NCBI RefSeq assembly: GCF_025999835.1
Contig: NZ_AP025628.1
Span: forward strand, 1,054,001 to 1,118,000
DNA length: 64,000 nt
Origin: Caldinitratiruptor microaerophilus
Lineage (GTDB): Bacteria > Bacillota > Sulfobacillia > Symbiobacteriales > ZC4RG38
Direction: 5' to 3'
Part shown: piece by piece, positions 8,678 through 17,283 of the stretch
Layout: each line of letters begins with the position of its first letter
How positions within the stretch are numbered: the stretch's first letter is position 1
Notes under the pieces: generated by a model
Databases searched by the model: none
What the model was told of the DNA's origin: nothing
The model's input: the letters and a program-made list of their open reading frames with translations, nothing else
Made by a program: the position numbers and the translations under genes

Positions 8678-8886
8678 GCACCGTGGTCAAGGTCACCGAG
8701 CTGGTGGGCCAGTCGAAGCAGTCCTGGCAGGACGCCGTGGCGAACGCCGTGAAGGAGGCGGCCAAGACGGTCCGCAACATCACCGGCGTGGAAGTCTACA
8801 ACATGACGGCCGACGTCTCCAACGGCGAGATCGTGGAGTACAAGGCGAACGTGAAGATCGCCTTCGCCGTCGACCCGAACCGGTAG
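8674..8886 (+). CDS. Dodecin family flavin-binding protein
   Basis: A 70-residue protein with the dodecin pattern: VVKVTELVGQS, SWQDAVANAVKEAAKTVRNITGVEVYN, then EIVEYKANVKIAFAV. Dodecins assemble into hollow dodecamers that bind and buffer flavins (riboflavin, FMN), and in some bacteria coenzyme A, protecting against photodamage. The tryptophan of SWQDA corresponds to the residue that stacks on the flavin ring. The GTG start overlaps the stop of the preceding small gene. A T-box-like antiterminator/terminator follows directly. Confidence 0.88.
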   Translation: MSTVVKVTELVGQSKQSWQDAVANAVKEAAKTVRNITGVEVYNMTADVSNGEIVEYKANVKIAFAVDPNR

Positions 8887-8900
8887 GCGGTATGCAGGAG

Positions 8901-8949
8901 GAGAGTGGTACCACGGGAGCGTGGACCCCGCTCGCAGAGCGGGGTTTTC
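8901..8949 (+). terminator. Intrinsic terminator after dodecin with an overlapping T-box-like antiterminator
   Basis: CCCCGCTC (8926-8933), loop GCA and GAGCGGGG (8937-8944) followed by TTTT make a canonical terminator. The same CCCGCTC can instead pair with CGGG (8914-8917) and GAG (8901-8903) around a bulge containing TGGTACC (8906-8912), the layout of a T-box antiterminator. No Stem I or specifier region fits, because dodecin ends at 8886. The terminator is firm; the T-box reading is tentative. Confidence 0.7.
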
Positions 8950-9123
8950 GTGTGTGTCCGGCGCAGGCCGGATCTGTCCGTCCGGGGTGCCCCGTAGCGG
9001 GCTCTGCGGACCGGCGCAGGAGGGAAACGGGGGAAGAACCCGAACTACTGACCGCAGCTGCTGCCCAGAGGCGCTCGTCGGTTCACCCGGGCCAAGACGA
9101 GCCAAGCGCGAGGGTGTGATCGG

Positions 9124-10041
9124 ATGCAGCCGAAAGACCTCCCTGTCTGGCGTTCCCTCCTCTTCGTTCCGGTCAACGTCGACCGCTTCGTCGACAAGGC
9201 GCACACCCGGGGGGCGGATGCGATCCAGCTCGACCTGGAGGACAGCATCCCTCCGGGCGAGAAGGACGCCGCCCGGGCAAGGGTGCAGGAAGCGGCGAAG
9301 AAGGTCGCCCGGGGCGGCGCCGACGTCGTGGTGCGCATCAACAGGCCGTGGCGCCTGGCGCTCAAGGACCTGGAGGCCACGATCTCACCCCTGGTGCAGG
9401 CCGTGGCCCTGCCGAAGGTGGATAGCGGCGACCACGTGCGCATGATCGACGAGGTCGTCTCCGAGCTCGAGCGGGAGCGCGGGATGGAGGTGGGCACCAC
9501 CAAGTTCATCGCCATGGTGGAGACCGCCCCGGCCTTCTTCCGGGCGGCGGAGATCGCCGCGGCGTCCCCCCGGGTCGTGGCCCTCACTCTGGGGGCCGAG
9601 GACTTCGCACTCTCGGTCGGCATGCTGCCCGAGCCGGAAGGCCTGCTGTACCCGCAGATCCACATCGTGATCGCGGCGCGGGCGGCCGGGATCCTCCCGC
9701 TCGGCTTCGTGGGCACCGTGGCGGAGTACCGCGACATGGAGGCGCTGCGCGCCACCATCCGCCGCTCCCGCCGGCTCGGGTTCATGGGGGCCAGCGCCAT
9801 CCACCCCGACCAGGTGCGCGTGCTGAACGAGGAGTTCCGCCCGACCGAGGAGGAAGTGGCGCACGCGCGGCGGGTGATCGCCGCGTACGAGGAGGCGCAG
9901 GCGGCGGGGCGGGGGGCGATCACGGTGGACGGCCAGATGGTCGACATCCCGATCGTCGAGCGGGCCCGGCAGGTCCTGAAGCGCCACGAGGCGATCCTGC
10001 GGCGGGAGGCTCAGGCCCGTGCCGGCGGCGACCCCGTGTGA
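9124..10041 (+). CDS. CitE-like CoA-ester lyase (HpcH/HpaI aldolase superfamily)
   Basis: A 305-residue TIM-barrel protein of the citrate lyase beta-subunit/malyl-CoA lyase family. Visible signatures are RSLLFVPVN, AIQLDLEDSIPPGEK (acidic metal-binding residues), VVRINRPW (Arg contacting the CoA ester), FIAMVETAPAFF, LTLGAEDFALSVG and GASAIHPDQV. Free-standing CitE-like enzymes cleave citramalyl-CoA or malyl-CoA, or act as malyl-CoA thioesterases; the substrate cannot be read from sequence. There are no citrate lyase alpha or gamma subunits nearby, so it is not part of a citrate lyase complex here. Confidence 0.85.
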   Translation: MQPKDLPVWRSLLFVPVNVDRFVDKAHTRGADAIQLDLEDSIPPGEKDAARARVQEAAKKVARGGADVVVRINRPWRLALKDLEATISPLVQAVALPKVDSGDHVRMIDEVVSELERERGMEVGTTKFIAMVETAPAFFRAAEIAAASPRVVALTLGAEDFALSVGMLPEPEGLLYPQIHIVIAARAAGILPLGFVGTVAEYRDMEALRATIRRSRRLGFMGASAIHPDQVRVLNEEFRPTEEEVAHARRVIAAYEEAQAAGRGAITVDGQMVDIPIVERARQVLKRHEAILRREAQARAGGDPV

Positions 10042-10248
10042 TCCCGTCGGATTTCGGCTGCGACATAACACCCGTAGAAGAGCACCCGCAACGCTGGCGG
10101 TCGCGGGTACTGTGCTGCACTTCGTCCCGCGTCGCGGCACCATGTCCCGCGAATCGGAACCCCGGCGGCTCCCGCGGCACCGGCCGGCGCCCCGGCCGGC
10201 CCCGCGGACGAGGCCGCCGTCCGGGCCGGGCCGCCGGGCCGGGCACGT

Positions 10249-10278
10249 TTGACACATGTCCGCCCGCCATGCTAGCGT
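10249..10278 (+). promoter_or_regulatory. Candidate sigma-A promoter of lysA
   Basis: A perfect TTGACA (10249-10254), an 18-bp spacer and TAGCGT (10273-10278) lie about 70 bases before lysA. CATGCTAG at 10268-10275 overlaps the -10. The rest of the 308-base gap from 10042 is GC-rich with short inverted repeats and no convincing gene. Confidence 0.6.
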
Positions 10279-10349
10279 AGAGACTAAAATTTACGGAGTT
10301 ACGCGGGCCGGGCGGCAGGGCCGGCCCCGGCGGAGCGGAGGGCAGTCGG

Positions 10350-11735
10350 GTGCACCTGTACGGTACGCAGACGGTGAACGACAAGGGCCACCTGGTGGTG
10401 GGCGGGTGCGACGCGGTGGAACTCGCCCGCGAGTTCGGCACGCCCCTGTACGTGATGGACGAGGCGTTCATCCGGCAGAACGCCCGCGCCTACGTGCAGG
10501 CGTTCCGGGAGCGCTGGGACCGGTTCGCCGTGGCGTATGCCGCCAAGGCCTTCTTCTGCACGGCGATGGCGGCACTCGCCCACCAGGAGGGTCTCCACCT
10601 CGACGTGGCGTCCGGTGGCGAGATCGCCACCGCGCTCGCCGCGGGCGTGCCGGCGGAGCGGCTGTTCTTCCACGGCAACAACAAGTCGCCGGACGAGCTG
10701 GCGCTGGCCGTCGCCAGCGGGGTCGGGCGCATCGTCGTGGACAACCTGTACGAGCTGTCCCTTCTCCGGGCCGAGGCGGCCCGGCAGGGCGCGCGGCCCC
10801 GCATCTACCTGCGGCTGACGCCCGGCGTCTCCGCGCACACCCACCACTACATCACGACAGGGCAGCTCGACTCGAAGTTCGGCATCCCCATCGAGACCGG
10901 CGACGCCCTGGCGGCCGTCCGGGAGGCGCTGCGAACCCCCGAGGTCGAGCTGGTGGGGCTGCACGCGCACATCGGCTCCCAGATTTTCGACCTGAACAGC
11001 TTCCGGGTGGCGGCCGCCCGGATGATGGCGTTCTGCGCGGCAGTCCGCCGGGAGACGGGCTGGACCTGCTCCGAGCTCGACCTGGGCGGCGGGCTCGGCG
11101 TGCGCTACACGGCGGAGGACGACCCGCGGCCGATCGAGGAACTGGTGGCGGTGCTGACGGAGGCGGTGGCCGAGCAGGCGGCGGCGCTCGACCTGCCGCT
11201 GCCGCGCCTCGTGGTCGAGCCCGGCCGCTCGATCGTCGGCGAGGCCGGGGTGACCCTCTACACGGTCGGGGCGATCAAGGAGATCCCGGGCGTACGCACG
11301 TACCTGGCCGTGGACGGCGGTATGAACGACAACCCCCGCCCGGCGCTGTACCAGGCACGGTACGAGGTCGTGGTGGCCAACCGCATGCGCGCCGAGCGGG
11401 TGCGGCGCGTGACGGTGGCCGGGCGGGCCTGCGAGTCCGGCGACATCCTCGTCCACGACGCCGACGTGGCCGCCGACGTGGAGCCCGGCGACGTGCTGGC
11501 CGTGCTCGTCACCGGGGCATACAATTACAGTATGGCCTCCACCTACAACCGCTTCCCCCGGCCGGCGGTCGTGTTCGTGCAGGACGGCCGGGCCGAGGTC
11601 GTGGTGCGGCGTGAGACCTGGGACGACGTGCGCGCGCACGACGTGCTGCCGCCCCGGCTGCGGCCCGCCGGCGCCGCCGAGGAGGCGGCCGCGACGGGGG
11701 CCGGACCCGACGCCGTGCCGGTCGAAAGGGGATAG
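10350..11735 (+). CDS. lysA: Diaminopimelate decarboxylase
   Basis: PLP enzyme of 461 residues that makes L-lysine from meso-diaminopimelate. The PLP lysine is in VAYAAKAFF; the His of GLHAHIGSQI, the glycine-rich phosphate loop LDLGGGLGVRY, VVEPGRSIVG and the C-terminal CESGDIL and YNYSMAS motifs are all present. In Bacillus lysA follows the spoVA operon after sigF; here it keeps that relative position although spoVA is gone. The Ala/Gly-rich tail after about residue 440 is an extension. GGAGGG precedes the GTG start. Confidence 0.95.
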   Translation: MHLYGTQTVNDKGHLVVGGCDAVELAREFGTPLYVMDEAFIRQNARAYVQAFRERWDRFAVAYAAKAFFCTAMAALAHQEGLHLDVASGGEIATALAAGVPAERLFFHGNNKSPDELALAVASGVGRIVVDNLYELSLLRAEAARQGARPRIYLRLTPGVSAHTHHYITTGQLDSKFGIPIETGDALAAVREALRTPEVELVGLHAHIGSQIFDLNSFRVAAARMMAFCAAVRRETGWTCSELDLGGGLGVRYTAEDDPRPIEELVAVLTEAVAEQAAALDLPLPRLVVEPGRSIVGEAGVTLYTVGAIKEIPGVRTYLAVDGGMNDNPRPALYQARYEVVVANRMRAERVRRVTVAGRACESGDILVHDADVAADVEPGDVLAVLVTGAYNYSMASTYNRFPRPAVVFVQDGRAEVVVRRETWDDVRAHDVLPPRLRPAGAAEEAAATGAGPDAVPVERG

Positions 11736-11742
11736 ACGGCCG

Positions 11743-12138
11743 GTGGGGGAGAAGCTTTCGACCCACTGGACCCGGCAGGGCCCGGGCCCGATCGCCACGA
11801 AGGGCTACCGGTCCTGGGTGGAGGAGCAGATCGAGGAGGCCCGGGCCCGGGGCGACTTCGACAACCTGCCGGGCAAGGGGCAGCCCCTGGACCTGAGCCG
11901 CGACCCGTTCGCCGAGCGGGACTGGCTGGTGCACCACGTCCTCCGGAATGCCCGCGTCCTGCCCGAGTGGATCGAACTGGACCGCGAGATCCGCGAGGGG
12001 ATCCGCTGGCTGAAGGCCCACCCGGGCCACCCCGAGCGGGCGGCCAGGGTGCGGGAGCTGAACCGCCGGATCGACCGGTTCAACCTGCTCGTGCCTTCGG
12101 TGTCGCTGCAGAAGCCCCGGCTCCCCGAGGGATTCTGA
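11743..12138 (+). CDS. DUF1992 (DnaJ homologue C28-like) protein
   Basis: A 131-residue protein with the diagnostic ARARGDFDNLPGKGQPL segment, then the DWLVHHVLRNARVLPEWIEL helix typical of DUF1992. The family is also found in eukaryotic DNAJC28 but lacks the J domain here; its molecular role is unknown. It is 7 bases after lysA and 4 bases before the nucleotidyltransferase fusion, so probably co-transcribed with both. The GTG start fits the conserved N-terminus. Confidence 0.8.
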   Translation: MGEKLSTHWTRQGPGPIATKGYRSWVEEQIEEARARGDFDNLPGKGQPLDLSRDPFAERDWLVHHVLRNARVLPEWIELDREIREGIRWLKAHPGHPERAARVRELNRRIDRFNLLVPSVSLQKPRLPEGF

Positions 12139-12142
12139 CCGC

Positions 12143-14830
12143 ATGCAGCTCATCGTCCCCCACGCCAGCACCGACCTGGACGCCCTGGGCTCGGCGGCCG
12201 GTCTGCGGGTCCTGTACCCCGGGGCGACCATCGTGCTGCCCGGCCTGGTCCTCCCGGGGGCGGCGGCGTTCGCCTCGCTGCACCGGTACCACCTGCCGAC
12301 CAGGACCCCCCGGGACGTGGACCTCGACCGGGTCGAGCTCCTGGTGGTCGCCGACACCGCCGACCCGGGGCGCCTCGGCGCGCTGTCGGCGGTGGCGCGA
12401 CGCCCCGGGGTCCGGGTCCACCTGTACGACCATCACCCCCGGGAGCCGGGGGACCTCCAGGCCGAGGTCGAGGTGACCGAGCCGGTCGGCGCCACGGCCA
12501 CGCTGGTCGCCGAGCTCCTGGAGGAGTCGGGGGCGCCCTTCAGCCCGCAGGTGGCCACGGCGCTGCTCCTCGGCATCTACGCGGACACCAGCTTCCTGAC
12601 CCTCCCGTCCACGACGCCCCGCGACGCCCGGGCCGTCGCCTTCCTCCTCGAGCGCGGCGCCAGCCCGGCCCTGGCCGAACGCTTCGTGAGCCCTGACCTG
12701 ACCCCGCCGCAGCAGGAGCTTCTTTCCCAGCTCCTGCGGACCGAGCGCCTCCACACCGTCCGGGGGGTCAAGATCCGGATCGCCCCGGGCGAGACCCGGA
12801 ACTACGTGGGAGGGCTCGCCCTCGTCGTGCACCGGCTGCTGGACCTGCGCCCGGCGGCCGCGACGTTCGTGGCCGTGCGCATGGGCGACCGCGTCCACGT
12901 GGTGGGACGGAGCGAGGTGCCCTGGGTGGATGTGCGCTCGGTGCTCGCCACCTTCGGCGGGGGAGGGCACCCCGGGGCCGCCTCGGCGGTGGTGCGAAGT
13001 ACCGACGTCGGTGGGGTCGTGGCGGCCCTCCTCGAGCGGCTGGAGGCCACGGTCGGCCCCCCGCTCACCGCCCGCGACCTGATGAAGAGCCCGGTGCGGG
13101 CGATCTCGCCGGACCGGACGGTCGCCGAGGCGGAGCGGCTCATGCTGCGGTACGGCTACTCCGGCCTGGTCGTCACCGAGGGGGAGCGCGTCGTGGGGGT
13201 CGTGTCGCGGGCCGACGCCGAGCGGGCCCGGCGCCACGGCCTGGCCCACGCCCCGGTGAAGGGGGTCATGGCCCGCCAGCCGATCGTGGTCGGCCCCGAC
13301 ACGCCGCTGGACGAGATGCAGGCCGTCATGATCGAGCGCGGGGTGGGGCGGTTGCCGGTGGTCGAGGGGGGCCGCCTGGTGGGCATCGTCACCCGGAGCG
13401 ACCTCCTGGGCGAGCTCTACGGCAGCGCCGCTCCGCACTGGCACCGGCGGCTTCACGGCTCGCCCGGCGAGGGGGCGGCGGAGGCGACGGCCCGCATCCG
13501 GGAGCGTGCGGCAGGGCTGCCGCCGGCCGCCCTCCGGATCCTCCTGGCCGCGGGCCGGATCGCCCGGGACACGGCCCAGCCCGCCTACGCGGTCGGCGGG
13601 TTCGTCCGGGATCTCCTCCTGGGCCGGCCGAACATGGACATCGACATCGCGGTCGAAGGCGACGGCATCGCCTTCGCGGAGCAGCTCGCCCGGGCGCTCG
13701 GCGGTCAGGTGCACCCCGTGCCCCGCTTCGGCACCGCCCATGTCCATCTCCCGGACGGGGTCCGGGTCGACGTGGCCACCGCCCGGCGCGAGTTCTACGA
13801 GTACGCCGCCGCCCTGCCCCGGGTTGAGGACGCTGACCTGCGGGAGGACCTCTACCGGCGGGACTTCACCATCAACGCGCTGGCGGTCCGCCTCACCCCC
13901 GAGGGCCCCGGCGAAGTCGTCGACTTCTTCGGGGGGTACGCCGACCTGCGGGCCGGCCTCATCCGGGTGCTCCACTCCCTCAGCTTCGTCGAGGACCCGA
14001 CCCGGGTGCTCCGGGCGATCCGCTTCGCGTGCCGCTACGGCATGCGCCTGGAGGACGAGACCGCCCGGCTCGCCGGGGAGGCGGTCCGCAGCGACCTGCT
14101 GCTGCGGGTGAGCGCCGAGCGGCTCCGGAACGAGCTGATCCTCATCCTGGGGGAGCCGGCCGCCGGTGCCTGCCTGGCCGCCCTGGCCGACCTCGGCGCC
14201 CTGGAGCAGGTCCTGCCCGGCGTGCGCTGGGGCGAACCGGTGCGGGCGGCGCTGGCCGGGGCGGAGCGCCTCCTTTCCGGGGACGGCGCCGCGGATGAGC
14301 CCCTGCCGGCCGCCATCCGGCAGCTCGCCGGCGCGGTCGAGCCCTGGCTCCTGCGGGCGGCCTGCCTGGCGCCGGGCCTGGCGGCCGGCGGACCTTCCGC
14401 CGGCCTCCCGGAGCGCCTCAGGCTCCGGCGGCGTCCCCGGACGGTGCTCGCGCACGTGCTCGGCCACTGGCGGGAAGCGCTCGGCATCCTGAACACCCCG
14501 GGGCTTCTGCCGTCCCGGGTCGTCGAGGTTTTGGAGGGCTGGCCCGCCGAGGGACTGGCGCTGCTCTGGATCCTCGGCCGGGGGTCGCCGGTGGCGGGGT
14601 ACGTCCTCCGCTTCCTGGAATCGTGGCGGCACGTGCGGGCCCGGGTGAGCGCCCGCGACCTGCAGCAGGCCGGGATCCCGGAGGGACCCGCGTACCGCCA
14701 CGCGCTGGCCGCGGCGCGCCGGGCGCGCCTCGATGGCCGTGCAGCGACCCGGGAAGAGGAACTGGCCGCCGCCATCGCCGCCGCCCGGGCATGGGCGGCG
14801 CAGCGGGAGGGGGAAGCGCATGCCGGGTGA
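12143..14830 (+). CDS. DHH phosphoesterase - CBS pair - tRNA nucleotidyltransferase fusion
   Basis: An 895-residue multidomain protein. Residues 1-300 are a DHH/DHHA1 phosphoesterase module (HASTDLDALGSA, the DHH motif in LYDHHPRE, and GGGGHPGAAS). Residues about 310-430 are two CBS domains, which usually bind adenine nucleotides. Residues about 470-720 are a class II poly(A) polymerase/tRNA nucleotidyltransferase head and neck (YAVGGFVRDLLLG, catalytic DIDIAV, RRDFTINALA, DPTRVLRAIRFACRYGM), followed by an RNA-binding tail. Proteins with this build add CCA or A to tRNA 3' ends. The role of the DHH part is unknown; it may degrade oligonucleotides. Its stop overlaps the M50 gene. Confidence 0.88.
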   Translation: MQLIVPHASTDLDALGSAAGLRVLYPGATIVLPGLVLPGAAAFASLHRYHLPTRTPRDVDLDRVELLVVADTADPGRLGALSAVARRPGVRVHLYDHHPREPGDLQAEVEVTEPVGATATLVAELLEESGAPFSPQVATALLLGIYADTSFLTLPSTTPRDARAVAFLLERGASPALAERFVSPDLTPPQQELLSQLLRTERLHTVRGVKIRIAPGETRNYVGGLALVVHRLLDLRPAAATFVAVRMGDRVHVVGRSEVPWVDVRSVLATFGGGGHPGAASAVVRSTDVGGVVAALLERLEATVGPPLTARDLMKSPVRAISPDRTVAEAERLMLRYGYSGLVVTEGERVVGVVSRADAERARRHGLAHAPVKGVMARQPIVVGPDTPLDEMQAVMIERGVGRLPVVEGGRLVGIVTRSDLLGELYGSAAPHWHRRLHGSPGEGAAEATARIRERAAGLPPAALRILLAAGRIARDTAQPAYAVGGFVRDLLLGRPNMDIDIAVEGDGIAFAEQLARALGGQVHPVPRFGTAHVHLPDGVRVDVATARREFYEYAAALPRVEDADLREDLYRRDFTINALAVRLTPEGPGEVVDFFGGYADLRAGLIRVLHSLSFVEDPTRVLRAIRFACRYGMRLEDETARLAGEAVRSDLLLRVSAERLRNELILILGEPAAGACLAALADLGALEQVLPGVRWGEPVRAALAGAERLLSGDGAADEPLPAAIRQLAGAVEPWLLRAACLAPGLAAGGPSAGLPERLRLRRRPRTVLAHVLGHWREALGILNTPGLLPSRVVEVLEGWPAEGLALLWILGRGSPVAGYVLRFLESWRHVRARVSARDLQQAGIPEGPAYRHALAAARRARLDGRAATREEELAAAIAAARAWAAQREGEAHAG

Positions 14831-15485
14831 CGACTTCCTGACGCGGCTGCTCCTGGCCGCGCCGGGGATCCTGATCGCGCTGGTCTTCCACGAGTACGCG
14901 CACGCCCGGGTGGCGTACGCCTTCGGCGACCCGACCCCGCGCCTCCAGGGCCGGCTCACCCTGGACCCCCGGGCGCACCTGGACTGGCTGGGCGTGATCG
15001 TGCTCCTCATGAGCAACTTCCGGTTCGGGTGGGCCCGGCCCGTGCAGGTCAACGTCTACAAGCTCCGGCCGCGGGTGGCCGGCGAACTCGCCGTGTCGCT
15101 GGCGGGGATCGCGATGAACGTCCTGCTGGCGATCCTGTTCGTCGTCGCCGCGGGCCTGAGCCGGCCGCTGGTTCAGGGGCCGCTCGGCTTCAACGTGGTC
15201 CGGATGTTCGGGCTCGCGGCGGAGATCAACCTCTGGCTGGCGATCTTCAACTTCCTCCCCGTCCCGCCCCTGGACGGCTGGCGGTTCTTCCGCCGCCTGA
15301 TCCCCGGCTTCGCCGGCAGCCGCCTCGCCGACTGGCTCGATCAGTTCGGCATGTTCGCCCTCATGCTGCTCATCGTCTTCCCCTCCGGTCAGGTCATCCT
15401 GCGCCTGCTGCTGCAGCCCTTCCGGTGGCTCCTCGTCGGCACCGTGGAGGGCGTGTCCGGGTTCCTCCTGGGACTCCTGTCGTGA
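14820..15485 (+). CDS. Site-2 protease-like M50 membrane metalloprotease
   Basis: A 221-residue membrane protein with the zinc motif HEYAH (HExxH) in the first transmembrane segment and the second ligand motif PVPPLDG near residue 150, in a four to six helix fold. It belongs to the short rhomboid-like S2P branch without PDZ or CBS domains. Substrates are unknown. GGGAGGGGG precedes the ATG, which lies inside the end of the preceding gene (11-base overlap), and its stop overlaps the scpA start; a tight M50-scpA-scpB order is common in Firmicutes. Confidence 0.88.
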   Translation: MPGDDFLTRLLLAAPGILIALVFHEYAHARVAYAFGDPTPRLQGRLTLDPRAHLDWLGVIVLLMSNFRFGWARPVQVNVYKLRPRVAGELAVSLAGIAMNVLLAILFVVAAGLSRPLVQGPLGFNVVRMFGLAAEINLWLAIFNFLPVPPLDGWRFFRRLIPGFAGSRLADWLDQFGMFALMLLIVFPSGQVILRLLLQPFRWLLVGTVEGVSGFLLGLLS

Positions 15486-16251
15486 ACGGGATCGCCCCCG
15501 GGGCCGGCCGGGACCTGACCGTCCGGCTGGAGAACTTCGAAGGCCCCCTCGACCTGCTGCTGTACCTCATCCGGAAGGAAGAGGTCAGCATCCACGACAT
15601 CCCGATCGCACGCATCGCCGAGCAGTACCTGGCCTACATCGCCGACCTGTCGGACGTGGAGATCGACCGGGCCGCGGACTTCCTCGTGATGGCCGCCACC
15701 CTCCTCGACATCAAGGCCCGCATGCTGCTGCCGCGACCGCCCCGCCCCGAGGGCGAGGCCGGGGCGGAGGACGGGGAGGACGAGGACCCCCGGGCGGAGC
15801 TGGCCCGCCAGCTCGAGGCCTACCAGCGGTTCAAGGAGCTGGCCGCCGAGCTTCGCCGCCGCGAGGAGGCGGCGGGCCGGTCCTACCCCCGCGGCTGGTA
15901 CCCCGAGGCGCCGCGCGGCCCCGCGCCCCTCGTCGGTGTGAGCCTCGCGGACCTGGTGGCTGCCTTCCGGGCGCTCCTGGAGGAGCGCGGCGCGTGGCGT
16001 GAGGTTCCCCGCGAGACGGTCACTCTCCGGGACAAGCTGCGCGAGATCCTCCAGCGGCTCGGCCGGTCTCCCGCCGGGGTGCCGTTCCGCAGCCTCTTCC
16101 GTCCCGGCGCCGGGCGGCTGGAGATCCTCGTCACGTTCCTGGCCCTGCTCGAACTCGTGCGCCAGCAGCGGGCCAGGGCCGTGCAGGAGCGACCCTTCGC
16201 CGAGATCCTGATCCTGCCCGCGCCGCAAGGCCAGGGAGGGATTGACGGGGC

Positions 16252-16255
<4 letters not shown>
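15482..16255 (+). CDS. scpA: Segregation and condensation protein A
   Basis: Kleisin of 257 residues that bridges SMC heads with ScpB. The N-terminal motif FEGPLDLLLYLIRKEEVSIHDIPI and the following AADFLVMAATLLDIKARMLLP are diagnostic; the middle is an acidic linker; the C-terminal winged helix (FLALLELVRQQRARAVQERPFAEI) binds SMC. The GTG start overlaps the M50 stop by 4 bases. Confidence 0.95.
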
Positions 16256-16788
<533 letters not shown>

Positions 16789-16939
16789 CGGCCGCCAGGG
16801 TGGGGGGAGGGCCGACGTGGTTCGGCCGGAGGCGGTGGGCGGCCAGCCATTCGGCGGCCGGTGGGTGCCAATATCCTACATTTCTGGCGCTATGCCCCTC
16901 CAAGGGGCAAACCGTGACGGTCGAGCCAAGCCGTTGACT

Positions 16940-17075
16940 CGCATTCTCTGCCCCACCGTGGGCCCGCCGGCGGGCGAAGCGGCCTGCGGGTTGACAGAAG
17001 CCCCGGTTCCGGTAACCATCCTGCCCCTGCAGGGGCGCTTCCCCGGGGGTCGGGGGCGGTGGGGCAAAGAATGCG
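16940..17075. repeat. 19-bp inverted repeat in the scpB-DUF2953 intergenic region
   Basis: CGCATTCTYTGCCCCACCG occurs at 16940-16958 and, inverted, at 17057-17075 with one mismatch. Smaller hairpins nest in and near it: GCCCCTCCAAGGGGC near 16892, GCCCGCCGGCGGGC near 16963 and GCCCCTGCAGGGGC near 17023. The whole gap 16789-17283 has no convincing gene. TTGACA at 16991 with a poor -10 about 17 bases on could be a promoter for the next operon. Confidence 0.7.
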
Positions 17076-17283
17076 CCATGACGAAAACGCTTGCCAGTCA
17101 CCGATTGCCTCACGCCTCACCAGGCGAAACCGCGTCACATGGTGCGGAACGACGGCGCGCTCCACGATGCGGGCGGCAGGGGAGGCAGGGCGCAAACCTG
17201 CGCGCACGCCGTGCAGCGGACACGGGGACCCGGTCCCCCGCCGGGGCATGCTAGGCGTGAAGGCCGCCGCGGAGGTTCGAAGA

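Noticed and set aside
12080-15052. A 990-codon minus-strand frame opposite the nucleotidyltransferase fusion
   Set aside because: Composition is Arg/His/Gly/Pro-rich with no motif, and the opposite strand carries a fully recognisable protein.
16880-16940. Possible c-di-GMP-I riboswitch (GGGGCAAACC, GAGCCAAGCC)
   Set aside because: Only two short core-like strings match; the expected stems and the receptor part are not found in order.
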